Positions 27,150 to 36,320 of a stretch of DNA of 45,213 nt are shown here, piece by piece (the first letter of the stretch is position 1; each line of letters starts with the position of its first letter). Origin of the DNA: Stentor coeruleus (taxonomy: Eukaryota > Ciliophora > Heterotrichea > Heterotrichida > Stentoridae); assembly GCA_001970955.1 (NCBI GenBank), contig MPUH01000574.1, positions 1 to 45,213 of the forward strand, in the 5' to 3' direction. Below the pieces are notes generated by a model. The model did no database searches. It was not told the DNA's origin and saw nothing but the letters and a program-made list of their open reading frames with translations. A program made the translations under genes and the position numbers.

Positions 27150-30100
27150 ATGATGGAAGGCTATACTGAAGTTTTTGCATGGGGAGCTGATCACTTTGGA
27201 CAGTTAGGTTTAGGAAACAAATACTCCGGGAAGACTTACACATCTCCACGATTTTGTTCATTCAACATTCTTATAAAAGAAATATCTTGCGGAGAAGAAC
27301 ACTCAGCTTTTATCGCACTTTCAGGTCATGTTTATACTATGGGAAGTAATAGCGATGGGCGTTTAGGTCTAGGGGATAAATCCTTGCGTCAATCTTCATC
27401 TCCCTGTTTAGTTGAAGGTCTTATAAACTACAAATGCATTCGAATCTCATGTGGATGGGGTCATACTTGCACAATAACAGACGAAGGTTGTGTATTTTCA
27501 TGGGGTGTTGGTGAATTTGGAGCATTAGGCAATGGGTGTAGTGAAAATGCTTGGAGTCCAACAAAATCTCTACTCCCAAAGTCAATGCGCGGGCTCGATA
27601 TCAGTTGTGGTTCAAGACATACAGGTCTTATAGTAGAAGAAAACCATAATAAACTTCTCTTAATGACAGGTTCAGGTGAAGCAGGTCAACTTGGAACAGG
27701 TAAGCGTGAAAAAGAATACAATTTCGTGATTGTGAATTTTAACGAAGATCTCCAATCAGTATCTTGTGGGGTTTTTCATACTCTTTTATTAAACTCAAGT
27801 GGTAAAATCTATTCTATGGGGGGGAATAGTTTTGGTCAATTAGGTCTTGGGAATAAAAAAAGTTCAAGTAGGCCAGAAAAAATACAATTGGATGCTTATA
27901 TAATAAAAATAGTTTGTGGAAATCATTCTGCGGCAATAAGTGATAAAGGACAATTGTATGTTTGGGGAACTGGGGTATTTGGTGAATATTTACAACCTAC
28001 AAGATTAAATATTCCTGCTTGTAAAGATGTGTCTATAGGGACAAATTATGGTATAGCAGTGGATATATCAGGAAATGTTTTTGCTTGGGGATCTAATTCT
28101 AATGGAGAATTAGGTGTTGGGGATTATGATTCTCGTATTGCCCCTTGTAATATCCAATCTTTAAAAGGTAAAACTGTGAAAAAAGTTAGCAGTGGGGGGA
28201 ATTATACTATTGCTCTTGGTTTAGATGTTATTGGTGAAAGTAGATTTGATTGTAGTGTTTTTGAAGATTATGAGAATAAACAAGGAAAAAAAGAGGATAG
28301 TTTTGTTAAGACTGGGGAGATTAGAGGTTATAATGAGAAATTTAGAGGGTTTAGTATGGAGGATGGTAGAAGGAGATATAGTGAAACTGAGAATAGGGTA
28401 AGGGAAATAGAAAATGCTAAGATTAGTGAAAGAGAAAATAGGAATAGAGATCTTGATAGGGGTAGATATAGTGAATTAGATGCTAAAATTGTTGAAAGAA
28501 AAAATTGTGAGATGAGTCGAAGAGAAAATGAGAGGTTTAGAGCTAAGGATAGTGAGTTGGAGTATAGGGCTAAAGAAAATGAAAAAATCAATAATAGTTA
28601 TAGGCAAATAGCTTCAAGGTATGAAGATACAAAATTAGAATTAACAAGAGTGACTGAAAAAAATAACCAATACAAATTTGAAATCCAAAGATTTGAGAGA
28701 GAAATCGAAGAGCTAAAAAGAACAAACGAATATACCATCAAAGATTTGCAGTTATCAAACAATAATCTTAAACAAGCAATAGAAGAATATCAAAAACAAA
28801 ACAATGCTTTAACTCAAGAACTCAAAGGATGCCGAGAAGAAACTCAAAAATATAAAAGAATGTTAGAAGAAGTTAAGCAATCATCAAGAATTGAAGCATC
28901 ACAAAGAATCGAAGAGTTAAATTTGAGTCTTCATAGTAAATATATGACTGAAATACATGAGTTTAAAATTATGCAGGATCAAGAAGGAATAAAGAAAAAA
29001 CAGTTAGAAAAAAGCTTAGAAGTAAACTCGAAGCATATAAATAATTTAGAAGAAGCTCTAAGTAAGCTTAATTGTGAAAATAATGAGCTTAAAAAGGGAT
29101 TAGAGATTGCAGTTGATAATTATGATAAAACAAAATATGCTTTACAGCAAGAGCTTGAAAGTTATTATCAAGATAATAATGACTTACATGAAAAATATGA
29201 AAGGGCAAGTAGGGATTTAAAAGAGCTTCAAGGGCAGATTGACAAGTATTTTAAAGAGAATAAAGACTATTCGTTTAGAGTGGAAAGGGTTAATAAGGAA
29301 AATAAAGAACTTCAAGGGCAGATCGACAAATATTTCAAGGAAAACAAAGATTTTTCATTTATATTAGAAAAAATGACTAAAGAAAAAAGAGAGTTCCAGT
29401 TACAAATCGAAAATTTATGCGCAGAAANATGACTAAAGAAAAAAGAGAGTTCCAGTTACAAATCGAAAATTTATGCGCAGAAAACAAAGAACTACAAGAT
29501 GAAGCTGAGAAATACTATATGGATAATAGAGAAATCCAAGATAAAATGGAGTATACTTTTAAGCAAAGCACAGATTATCAAACTCAAACCGAGAATCTTT
29601 CATTAGAAATAAGAGACTTTAAAGCTAAATATGAAAGAATCATCCAAGAAAAAAATGATTTGCAGTTTCGCTTAGAAAAAACTCATAAAGACTATAATGA
29701 ATTGCGTAGAAAATATGAGAGTATAATCAATGAAAAAGACAGAATATCAGAATTCATGAAATCAGAAACTGCCAACATGTCAAAACAAGAACAAGAATTT
29801 TTTGATGTAAAAAATCAATTGTCTATATCAAAACAAGCAAATGAAGACTTTAAATTCCAATTATCTAAACTCCAACAACAGCTTGGAGAATATGCTCATA
29901 TTGTTGATAAACAGGAAAATGAGATTATTGAATGGGAAGAAAATTATAAGCTTTTGTTAAATGATAATATGATACTAAGGGAAACTGTTAATGATTTAGA
30001 AGCTAAGAATAAACAATTGTTTGATAATTTAGAAAAAGAACTTGCCCAAAGAGCTAAGGAGTATAAAGAAAGGACTATTCAGATATTAAATACCCCTAAT

Positions 30101-30364
30101 AGAAGTACATCACCTTATTTAAGACCTACAACACCTGCTAGTCATAATAGAGATAGGTCTGATGATTATGGAAATGCTGCTGCTAAATTGTTGGAAACTA
30201 TGGATAGTCCTCATTCTTTGAGAACTTCAGAAATACTTCCAATACCAGGGACTTTAAAAAGTTCCACAACTCCTACTAAAGAAGATGTGAGGACGAGAAT
30301 AGCTTCTCTTATGAGAAATCGACTTAAGATCGAAGAACAAATTCAGAGTCTCAATCAAGATTAA
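27150..30364 (+). CDS. RCC1-repeat / coiled-coil protein (broken by an assembly join)
   Basis: The protein starts with about seven RCC1 blades (residues ~7-360, each with a WG.. or MG..G.LG.G signature such as AWGADHFGQLGLGN and a SCG..H.. signature), forming a beta-propeller. After a basic linker a coiled coil runs to near the C-terminus. The frame is interrupted at 29428 by an N flanked by identical 55-nt copies. Removing one copy plus N (56 nt) restores a single frame of 1052 residues. The coiled coil includes two nearly identical 28-residue repeats (KELQGQIDKYFKENKD...). The last 80 residues are Ser/Thr/Pro-rich. RCC1 plus coiled coil suggests a cytoskeletal or centrosomal protein, not the nuclear Ran exchange factor. 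It ends with TAA. Confidence 0.92.
29224..29391 (+). repeat. 84-nt in-frame tandem repeat in the coiled coil
   Basis: Two adjacent units of 84 nt encode KELQGQIDKYFKENKDYSF... and KELQGQIDKYFKENKDFSF.... They match closely in the first ~19 codons and less later. A weaker third unit follows (KEFQLQIENLCAEN-type). 84 nt equals 28 residues, four heptads, so the coiled-coil register is preserved by unit gain or loss. Confidence 0.8.
29373..29483. repeat. Assembly join: identical 55-nt copies around a single N
   Basis: Bases 29373-29427 and 29429-29483 are identical, with N at 29428. Together with the frame restoration obtained by deleting 56 nt, this shows that two overlapping contig ends were placed side by side. 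The apparent truncation of the RCC1 protein here is not biological. Confidence 0.95.
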
Positions 30365-31032
30365 TTATAATAAATCATTAATTTGTGTAAATTATAACCA
30401 TAAAAATAGTTAATTTAGTTATTATATAATCCTTAGGATTCATAAACTTATATGAAATTGTTAAATAAAATGATATAAAAAGTAGATAAATGAAATATAT
30501 CATAAGATATAAAGGAAAAAATGTATATCAATATATTTTCTTACCAAAAAAACAAAAAGTAAAGTATACTATTATAAAAAATAGTTAAACTAATACAAAA
30601 ATTAATACAATCCTACTTAATTTTTAGTATCAATCTTACACAAAACCTAAGAACTTTTAAAATCTTTAGCTAGAATTTTAAAAATTTGATAATCAAGTAA
30701 AGATTGTGAATAAAAGTTTAATTTTACAAAACTTTATTTTTAGTTTATCAAAAAACAAAGATTATGATATTCTATATACTAATAAAAAGATTATAGTCTG
30801 CAAATAAAATTATATACAATTCTTCGTTTTTAAAATTAAAAAAGTATTCGACAAACAACATCCTTATTATAAGTCAAAAAATGTATTTATTATAAATTAT
30901 TCATAAAATATATATATCCCATAATAAAATACATCTAATTCTACGATAACCCCAAACATTCAATTCAAATTTATTATGGTACAATTTATAGTATTAAAAT
31001 ATTCTACCATAAACTATTAAAGATAATAATAA
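30365..31032. other. Intergenic region
   Basis: 668 nt of very AT-rich sequence between two plus-strand genes, with runs of A and T and no coding signal. No repeat or RNA gene recognised. Confidence 0.6.
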
Positions 31033-31695
31033 ATGGGAATCAGCATGAATAAATCCAAAATCACTCAAAGGCATACAAAAATTCCAACAAGACTTGATGA
31101 TATTGACTCACCAAAAATCCTTGAAGAATACAATCTTGTTTACACCGATTTTAAAGAAGATCTTCTTGCAACTGTCCCTAAAACACTTCCATGTTCAAGT
31201 ATAGTTCTTGAAAAGCTCATAGTCTTAAAAATATATTCACATTTATCAAAATTTATATGCATATGCCATGAAAAACAACTAAAACAACAATATTTAAATG
31301 AAATGAGTAAGCTTTTTGAATATAAAGGGAGGGCTTTAGAAGGGTATTTTAGATATATGAATGATTATGCCTCTTTGAAATTAACTCATGACATAAAAGC
31401 TGATTTAATAGAAGAATATTTTGGTTCTGAGCAATCAACTCAAAAAATTATAAGCAAGTATTATAAACAAACAAAAGGTACTTATGAACTTCAAGGCTGT
31501 GAAGAACTTAAACTGTTGATGAAATATACTGAAAAAGATCTTGCACAGGAAGCTCTGTTACATCAATATGAAGAGAATTTATACAAACTTAAAGCACTTT
31601 ATAAAAGTTTAATTTTCGGGGAGATTATAGATGAGGAAATTTATCGGTGCACTGTAGGAATAATGCATGATAAATGTATCTACTCTAGTAATTAA
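31033..31695 (+). CDS. Hypothetical helical protein
   Basis: 220 residues, no family recognised. The sequence is rich in Leu, Lys, Glu and Tyr and looks all-helical, with no membrane segment. It starts MGISMNKS; Gly2 could be myristoylated, but position 6 is Asn rather than Ser/Thr, so this is weak. A second ATG four codons later (MNKSKIT) is an alternative start. Six Cys are spread along the chain without a metal-binding pattern. It ends with TAA. The clean frame and protein-like composition support a real gene. Confidence 0.7.
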   Translation: MGISMNKSKITQRHTKIPTRLDDIDSPKILEEYNLVYTDFKEDLLATVPKTLPCSSIVLEKLIVLKIYSHLSKFICICHEKQLKQQYLNEMSKLFEYKGRALEGYFRYMNDYASLKLTHDIKADLIEEYFGSEQSTQKIISKYYKQTKGTYELQGCEELKLLMKYTEKDLAQEALLHQYEENLYKLKALYKSLIFGEIIDEEIYRCTVGIMHDKCIYSSN

Positions 31696-32434
31696 TGTTT
31701 TTTTATTAGTAATTAAATATTGTTCATCTGTTTCAACATTGATTTATTGCGATTTATATTGAAAATAGTTGGGGTGATATACAATTTTATCTGGTATAAT
31801 AAATCTTTTAGTAAAAATTTGTTTTTATAATTAAAATTTTCTTAGTCTTCAAATGACTCATTGCTAAGTATCGCTTCTATATCATTATAAATAATTTTAT
31901 CTATATAATAATCAAGCATTAATTCAAAACATATAAAAACTTTAATATAATATTATTTCTCAAATCTTCAATCCTATGTAATAAACAAGAAAATAGATTA
32001 AAAATACAATCAGGCCCTTTATATGATTAATGATTGTTTTCACTAAGATGTATACAAAGTGTAACTACAGGGCTTTATGGTTAAAAAAATTTCCGAATGA
32101 ATTCAATAATTTGGGAAGCATTTTTCAAGAAGGATAATGGGAAAATTCCATATAACACCTAGTTTTACCTATAAAAATGAAAAAATGTGTTCATGTTTAA
32201 ATCAGAGAAATAAAAATATGTTAAAAGCACAGAGAATTTGAAAATCACAAACTTGGTGTATTCATAAGATGAAAAGACTATAGAAAAAATCTAAAAGCCT
32301 CAACCTTTAGCATATTATCATCATTATATTAAGAAAAATGATAATACATAAAGTATAAGGGTAATTGATAGGAATGCTCATAAAAATCTGTAAAAAAATC
32401 TAATCACATTAAATTAATTTTGTAATCCTTAGGG
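31696..32434. other. Convergent intergenic region
   Basis: 739 nt between the 3' ends of a plus-strand and a minus-strand gene. AT-rich; no reading frame, RNA gene or repeat recognised. Confidence 0.55.
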
Positions 32435-33322
32435 TTATAGTACAGAACTCGCTAAGCTTTTATCGATTTTATTCGAAATCTCATTGATTTTAGATAAAAA
32501 CTCACTAAATCTGTTATCAGACTCCCCTTCAGGTCTATGTTTCTTTCTATTTTTATTGATCCTCGGGGCAAAGATTTGTTTTTTTTTGCTTTCTTCTTCG
32601 ACCCTTTTGCTTTTCTTCATCACATGTTCCTGCCAAATAATATTCCGTTCCTGGAAGTCTATATCAAAACTGATTTTCGACCTATAAAGTTTAGGTTTAA
32701 ACGAGCATTCCTCAATTTCTTTAGCCTGATTCAAATTTTTTATCTGTTCTTTTCTTTCTTCTATAGAACTCCTCCATTCTAAATGTCTTTCATAAATCCC
32801 AACACTCATATTTCTTATCTCACTTTTACCTAAAACAGGTTCAAAAGTACATTTTTCAAGCATTTTAAATTCTTGTATCGTTTTTTTTTCTTCTTTCGCC
32901 TTTTGGATATTCTGTTTCCAATCAACTGTACGTTTATATATTGGTTCAGAAATATCATATTTTTTTGATTCTTCATGACTTGGTATGGAAAAATGTTTTA
33001 GACGTTCTTTTAATTGCTGTTGGGACTGAAGAGGTAAGTCAATTATAGCTTTTGAGACTTTTTCTGGATTTGTTGTAAACCTTGTTGGTAATTGTTTTAG
33101 TTGTGGCGTACTTTTTTTAGATTTCGTTGAACTTACTGTGCATTTAGACTGGTTGGATTCTGGGGTTTGTAAGGTACTACGTGCTTTTAGCATAGCTTTT
33201 ATTTGGTTTTTTCTCGCGGAATATGCGATTTGCGCTTCTTCTTCGTTCATGTGACTGTATGGGATTGAATTGCAGTCTGAGTTTGTGTCGCTTGAAGGAG
33301 ATATTTCAAAGCCGGCTTCCAT
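32435..33322 (-). CDS. Three-repeat basic protein with C-[TS]-F-x-P motifs
   Basis: 295 residues. Residues 1-120 are Ser/Gln-rich and disordered. Residues 128-257 hold three tandem repeats of about 40-45 residues: 128-167 (IYKRTVDWKQNI ... EKCTFEPVLGKS), 176-216 (IYERHLEWRSSI ... EECSFKPKLYRS) and 222-257 (FQERNIIWQEHV ... KKQIFAPRINKN). The shared pattern is aromatic-x-x-R-x-x-x-W-x-x-x-I, a charged helix, then C-S/T-F-x-P-x-L. C-T-F-x-P-type units recur in many ciliary and basal-body proteins of protists, so a ciliary or cortical role is a reasonable guess. A short C-terminal helix follows (271-290). It ends with TAA. Confidence 0.78.
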   Translation of the reverse strand: MEAGFEISPSSDTNSDCNSIPYSHMNEEEAQIAYSARKNQIKAMLKARSTLQTPESNQSKCTVSSTKSKKSTPQLKQLPTRFTTNPEKVSKAIIDLPLQSQQQLKERLKHFSIPSHEESKKYDISEPIYKRTVDWKQNIQKAKEEKKTIQEFKMLEKCTFEPVLGKSEIRNMSVGIYERHLEWRSSIEERKEQIKNLNQAKEIEECSFKPKLYRSKISFDIDFQERNIIWQEHVMKKSKRVEEESKKKQIFAPRINKNRKKHRPEGESDNRFSEFLSKINEISNKIDKSLASSVL

Positions 33323-34493
33323 TATTTTTATTTAGGTTTGGAATTGAAGGCAAGTTGAGGTTAGATTATGATGGGATATGTAAGAATGAGAATTGTGAGG
33401 AGGATATTGAAGTGGGTTAATGAAAGAGGAGTTTGAAGATTTTGTAATTTTGAAAATTTTGATTATACCGCTATAAGTTATTTAGGGTTTTTTATAGATG
33501 AAATTGTGGGATGTTTATTTTACTTATATGAATTTTTTAATAAAAGGATTGTTTGTGGTAGTTTGTGTGTGGTTGTGGAAGTTTATTGGTATTTGATATT
33601 GATATTTTGGGATGATTTTTTTATGTCAATGGTGATGGAATATATGGATTTTATATAGTATTCAAGTGAGTGTTATGTATAAAAAGATGATGGGTTGTAT
33701 TTTTTTTAATGTATTAGTTGATTATAGGTCTAAAGATAAATATTTAATTGATTAAGATAATTTAATTTATGGCTATCTGAAGAAATCTATGTAAAATATA
33801 TGTTATTCATAATGCGATTTTATCAAAATAAACTAGATTTCAGGAATGGTTTATTGTAGGAAAAAATTGAGGAAATTGAAAAAGGAGTATAAAATATATG
33901 TGAATATCATTATAAGTATTGACAAATAAGGGTTAAAGTATTATATTTATAGATTTAGTATAGAAAGTAATAGGTATAAATGAAGAAAGTTGCTAATATT
34001 CAAGGTAGATATTTTATAATTAGGTTAGTCAAAGATTTATACATTAACAATCACTAACTCATTAATAATACAACTAATCTTAAAATAAAAATACACATCT
34101 TCATCAATAAACTTTCTCTACTTCAACTCTATATAATACTAATTCTAATATACACATAAACAAAATCACAAATTTTCCAAGTTTCATAATTCTATACCAA
34201 TCTAACCCATCACATTCAAACAAAAATCCAACTTTCAAAACCCAAATCATACCAACTCCTCCAAATCTCCATCCAAACATCCTCCATAAACCATAATCCA
34301 ATCTAATTATCCTTACTAATCTAAACCTACACAAACCTTATTCAAAACCCAAAAAAAAAATTCACAATCAAAAAAACCTCCATCAGGCTCAAACTCTTCA
34401 AAAAAATCCCATAAAATCTCTTATAATAAAACCTTCACCTCATAAATCTCTCCAAAAAAAACTATCGCATTTACCTTTATGTCTAGTTAGCTA
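33323..34493. other. Intergenic region with inverted strand composition at its two ends
   Basis: About 1.17 kb between two minus-strand genes. Next to the left gene's start (33330-33680) the plus strand is G-rich and C-poor. Toward the right gene's stop (34100-34490) it is C-rich and almost G-free (34261-34320 holds 20 C and 0 G). A minus-strand frame at 34104-34334 is a by-product of that skew (Gly/Trp/Arg/Leu-rich) and not a gene. No other feature recognised. Confidence 0.6.
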
Positions 34494-34862
34494 TTAAACG
34501 TCAGTAAAGTGTAATTCTACTTCAACCCCAGGCTCAATAGTGAAGTCAGTGACTTTCTTGATATATTCAGCTGGGCAGATAAGGTTGACAACTCTTTTAT
34601 GTATCCTCATCTCGAATCTATCAAAAGTTTGAGTACCATTGCCACAAGGACTTCTTCTAACAGTAATTCTGAGTATTTTTGTTGGGTGTCTAACTGGTCC
34701 AACCACAGTCAAATTTTCTTTCTTTGCTGAAGCCACCAATTTAGAAGTCATGCTTTCGAGTACCTCTAGCTTGGTTGAAGTCAGTGTAAAACGAATTTTT
34801 TGCGGCTTGGACTCAGCTTCGATTCCTTTCCCTTTACCTTTTTCGTATGATGGATCTGCCAT
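34494..34862 (-). CDS. RPS20: 40S ribosomal protein S20 (uS10)
   Basis: 122 residues from the ATG at 34862; an upstream in-frame GTG (34871) is unlikely to be used. The whole uS10 domain is present: KIRFTLTSTKLEVLES (strand and helix 1), GPVRHPTKILRITVRRSPCGNGT (the loop reaching into 18S rRNA), FEMRIHKRVVNL, and the C-terminal IEPGVEVELHFTDV. In the small subunit it sits in the head. The N-terminal ~20 residues are the usual short eukaryotic extension (Lys/Gly/Glu-rich). Length and motifs are normal. It ends with TAA. No intron and no neighbouring ribosomal protein gene. Confidence 0.98.
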   Translation of the reverse strand: MADPSYEKGKGKGIEAESKPQKIRFTLTSTKLEVLESMTSKLVASAKKENLTVVGPVRHPTKILRITVRRSPCGNGTQTFDRFEMRIHKRVVNLICPAEYIKKVTDFTIEPGVEVELHFTDV

Positions 34863-35329
34863 TCTAGCCACTCTTTATAAATGGTGGCCAAATAGTGAAT
34901 AATTATTTTTGCTGTCTTTTTTTTTGGGAGAAAAATTAAGATGTTTTTTGGGTTGGACCTGAGATATTTGAGATTTTAGGGAATTTAGAGGAAGATAGGG
35001 TTTTTTGATGATACTATTTTTGGATAGGGTATTTGATGAGAAGGGTTCAGAATTTTAAGCAGGTTGATGTTGTCTTAAGTGCTCATAGGATTACTTGAAA
35101 AAAAATGTGATGAATAACAAGAAAACGATTGTGTGAAAAGTTGCTTTGGTATAAATATTGGCAATAGGCATCTATTGAAAAAATCGCAAATCTGAAAGCA
35201 ATGAATCTGTTTTAAAAATACTCTCATAGTTGTATATAAATTAATCATTCTAAATTATTTATCGAGATCAACAAGATTCAGGTTTGATGATTTTCTAAAG
35301 AGCCTAAGGTGTTTATATATAAATAAAAA
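34863..35329. other. Divergent intergenic region (RPS20 / candidate selenoprotein)
   Basis: 467 nt that should carry both promoters. The left part is G/T-rich (the RPS20 side). The right part is mixed. An in-frame TAA at 35324-35326 stands just upstream of the selenoprotein candidate ATG, so that start cannot be moved further 5' in frame. No other feature. Confidence 0.6.
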
Positions 35330-35593
35330 ATGCAAACAGGGAAAATAGCCAAAATAACAATTTCTGGAGGTTGAGGCTTTGATGGTAAGGCCCAAAACCT
35401 GGCAAGGCGTTTATTGTCTATGCTAAATTTGACATCAGATCAGTTGGTTTTTGAAAGAGGTGAATTTCGAGAATTAAAAGTTGAATTGGTGCAAGGCAAA
35501 AAATCAAAAATACTTCTTCATGAGCATGGAAGGGATCTTTTTTATTCAAACACCGCATCTGATATTGCTGATAGTTTAAGGCCGTATTTTTAA
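35330..35593 (+). CDS. Candidate selenoprotein, SelW/Rdx-like, with in-frame TGA (Sec15)
   Basis: An 88-codon frame runs from ATG at 35330 to TAA at 35591-35593 and has exactly one internal stop, TGA at 35372-35374 (codon 15). The protein reads MQTGKIAKITISGG-U-GFDGKAQ and continues as a compact alpha/beta sequence (NLARRLLSML, ELKVELVQGKKSKILLHEHG, DIADSLRPYF). The layout, with beta strand, x-x-x-U-G-[FY] loop, helix and a later strand pair, is that of the thioredoxin-like Rdx family (SelW, SelH, SelT, Rdx12), where Sec sits in C-x-x-U near residue 13. Here the first Cys is Ser (S-G-G-U). A SECIS-like hairpin starts 12 nt after the stop. No 15- or 16-nt intron removes the TGA. A pseudogene with one stop, or Trp decoding, are the alternatives. 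Confidence 0.78.
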
Positions 35594-35597
35594 ACCT

Positions 35598-35645
35598 CAG
35601 CTCAAGTGAAGGGATTATTTAAAGTCAAATAATCTCTGAGAGTTT
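35598..35645 (+). promoter_or_regulatory. SECIS-like element in the 3'UTR
   Basis: Just after the stop codon the RNA can fold into a SECIS form. The 5' core GUGA (35606-35609) is followed by 11 nt and then an AAA at the start of the apical loop (AAAGUC, 35621-35626). Helix II pairs 35611-35620 (GGGATTATTT) with 35627-35636 (AAATAATCTC): ten pairs, one of them G-U. The 3' core UGAG (35637-35640) follows. The quartet would be U35607-G40, G35608-A39, A35609-G38, A35610-U37. Helix I is short (AGCTC with GAGTT). The 11-nt UGA-to-AA distance fits the known 10-13 nt rule. The 6-nt apical loop is smaller than usual. Confidence 0.75.
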
Positions 35646-36320
35646 TTAAAAAAAAATATCATAATAAAACATATTTCAGCATTTTTCTGATCACTTGGTA
35701 AAAAGTTAAAAATATTAAGTTCTCTGTTCTTATAAATATTTTTTTTGATCTGTTATGGTTTATATAAGATTTCTCTTTTAAGTTCTTATTTGTTTTATTA
35801 TAGAGTATAAAAGCCAATAGCGATTTTATAGCACAAATTGAATAGAATTAATTTGATATCAAATATATTAGAAAAATTATAATAAAAACTTGCTCTTCAA
35901 GGTATAAATAAAAATATTCCGATTCATAATAGTAATTAAATTTATATCATACAGAAAATATCGATTAATAATAAAAACACCCATATTCAAATTTATCCTC
36001 TCTATATTTCATCTACATCTTTTCAATCAAACTTTTTTTACTCATAATTTTCCCTTTTCCACATCTTTCAAACCTTTATCCCTAAAAACAAATTATTCGC
36101 ACATTAAAAAACCTTCAATCATAATATTCTTATAAGCATCTTAACACCCTAAAAATCTGCCAATAAAATTCTCCTCAAAAAAAAATCCTAAAACATAAAA
36201 ACTAATTCAAACAAAAAACAAACAACGTAAAATTATAACTTCTAATCCAAAACTATCAACATCACAATTATTCCAAAATTTACCCTAAACGTTGATAAAT
36301 TATTTTCAGTGTATTTTAAA
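35646..36320. other. Intergenic region
   Basis: 675 nt between plus-strand genes. From about 35980 to 36300 the sequence is A/C-rich and G-poor, the expected promoter-side composition. No other feature recognised. Confidence 0.55.

Noticed and set aside
28328-28591. Minus-strand 87-codon Leu/Ser/Phe-rich frame
   Set aside because: It is antisense to the Glu/Arg/Lys-rich linker of the RCC1 gene; such mirror frames are expected opposite purine-rich coiled-coil code.
34104-34334. Minus-strand 76-codon frame rich in Gly, Trp, Arg and Leu
   Set aside because: It arises from the C-rich, G-free plus strand of a 3' flank (20 C and 0 G in 34261-34320); the residue mix is that of skewed non-coding DNA and no domain is visible.
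35372-35374. TGA in the selenoprotein candidate read as part of an intron or as general UGA=Trp decoding
   Set aside because: The nearest GT-AG pair over it is 20 nt, not 15 or 16. Long genes elsewhere use only TGG for Trp and contain no internal TGA. A SECIS-like hairpin is present.
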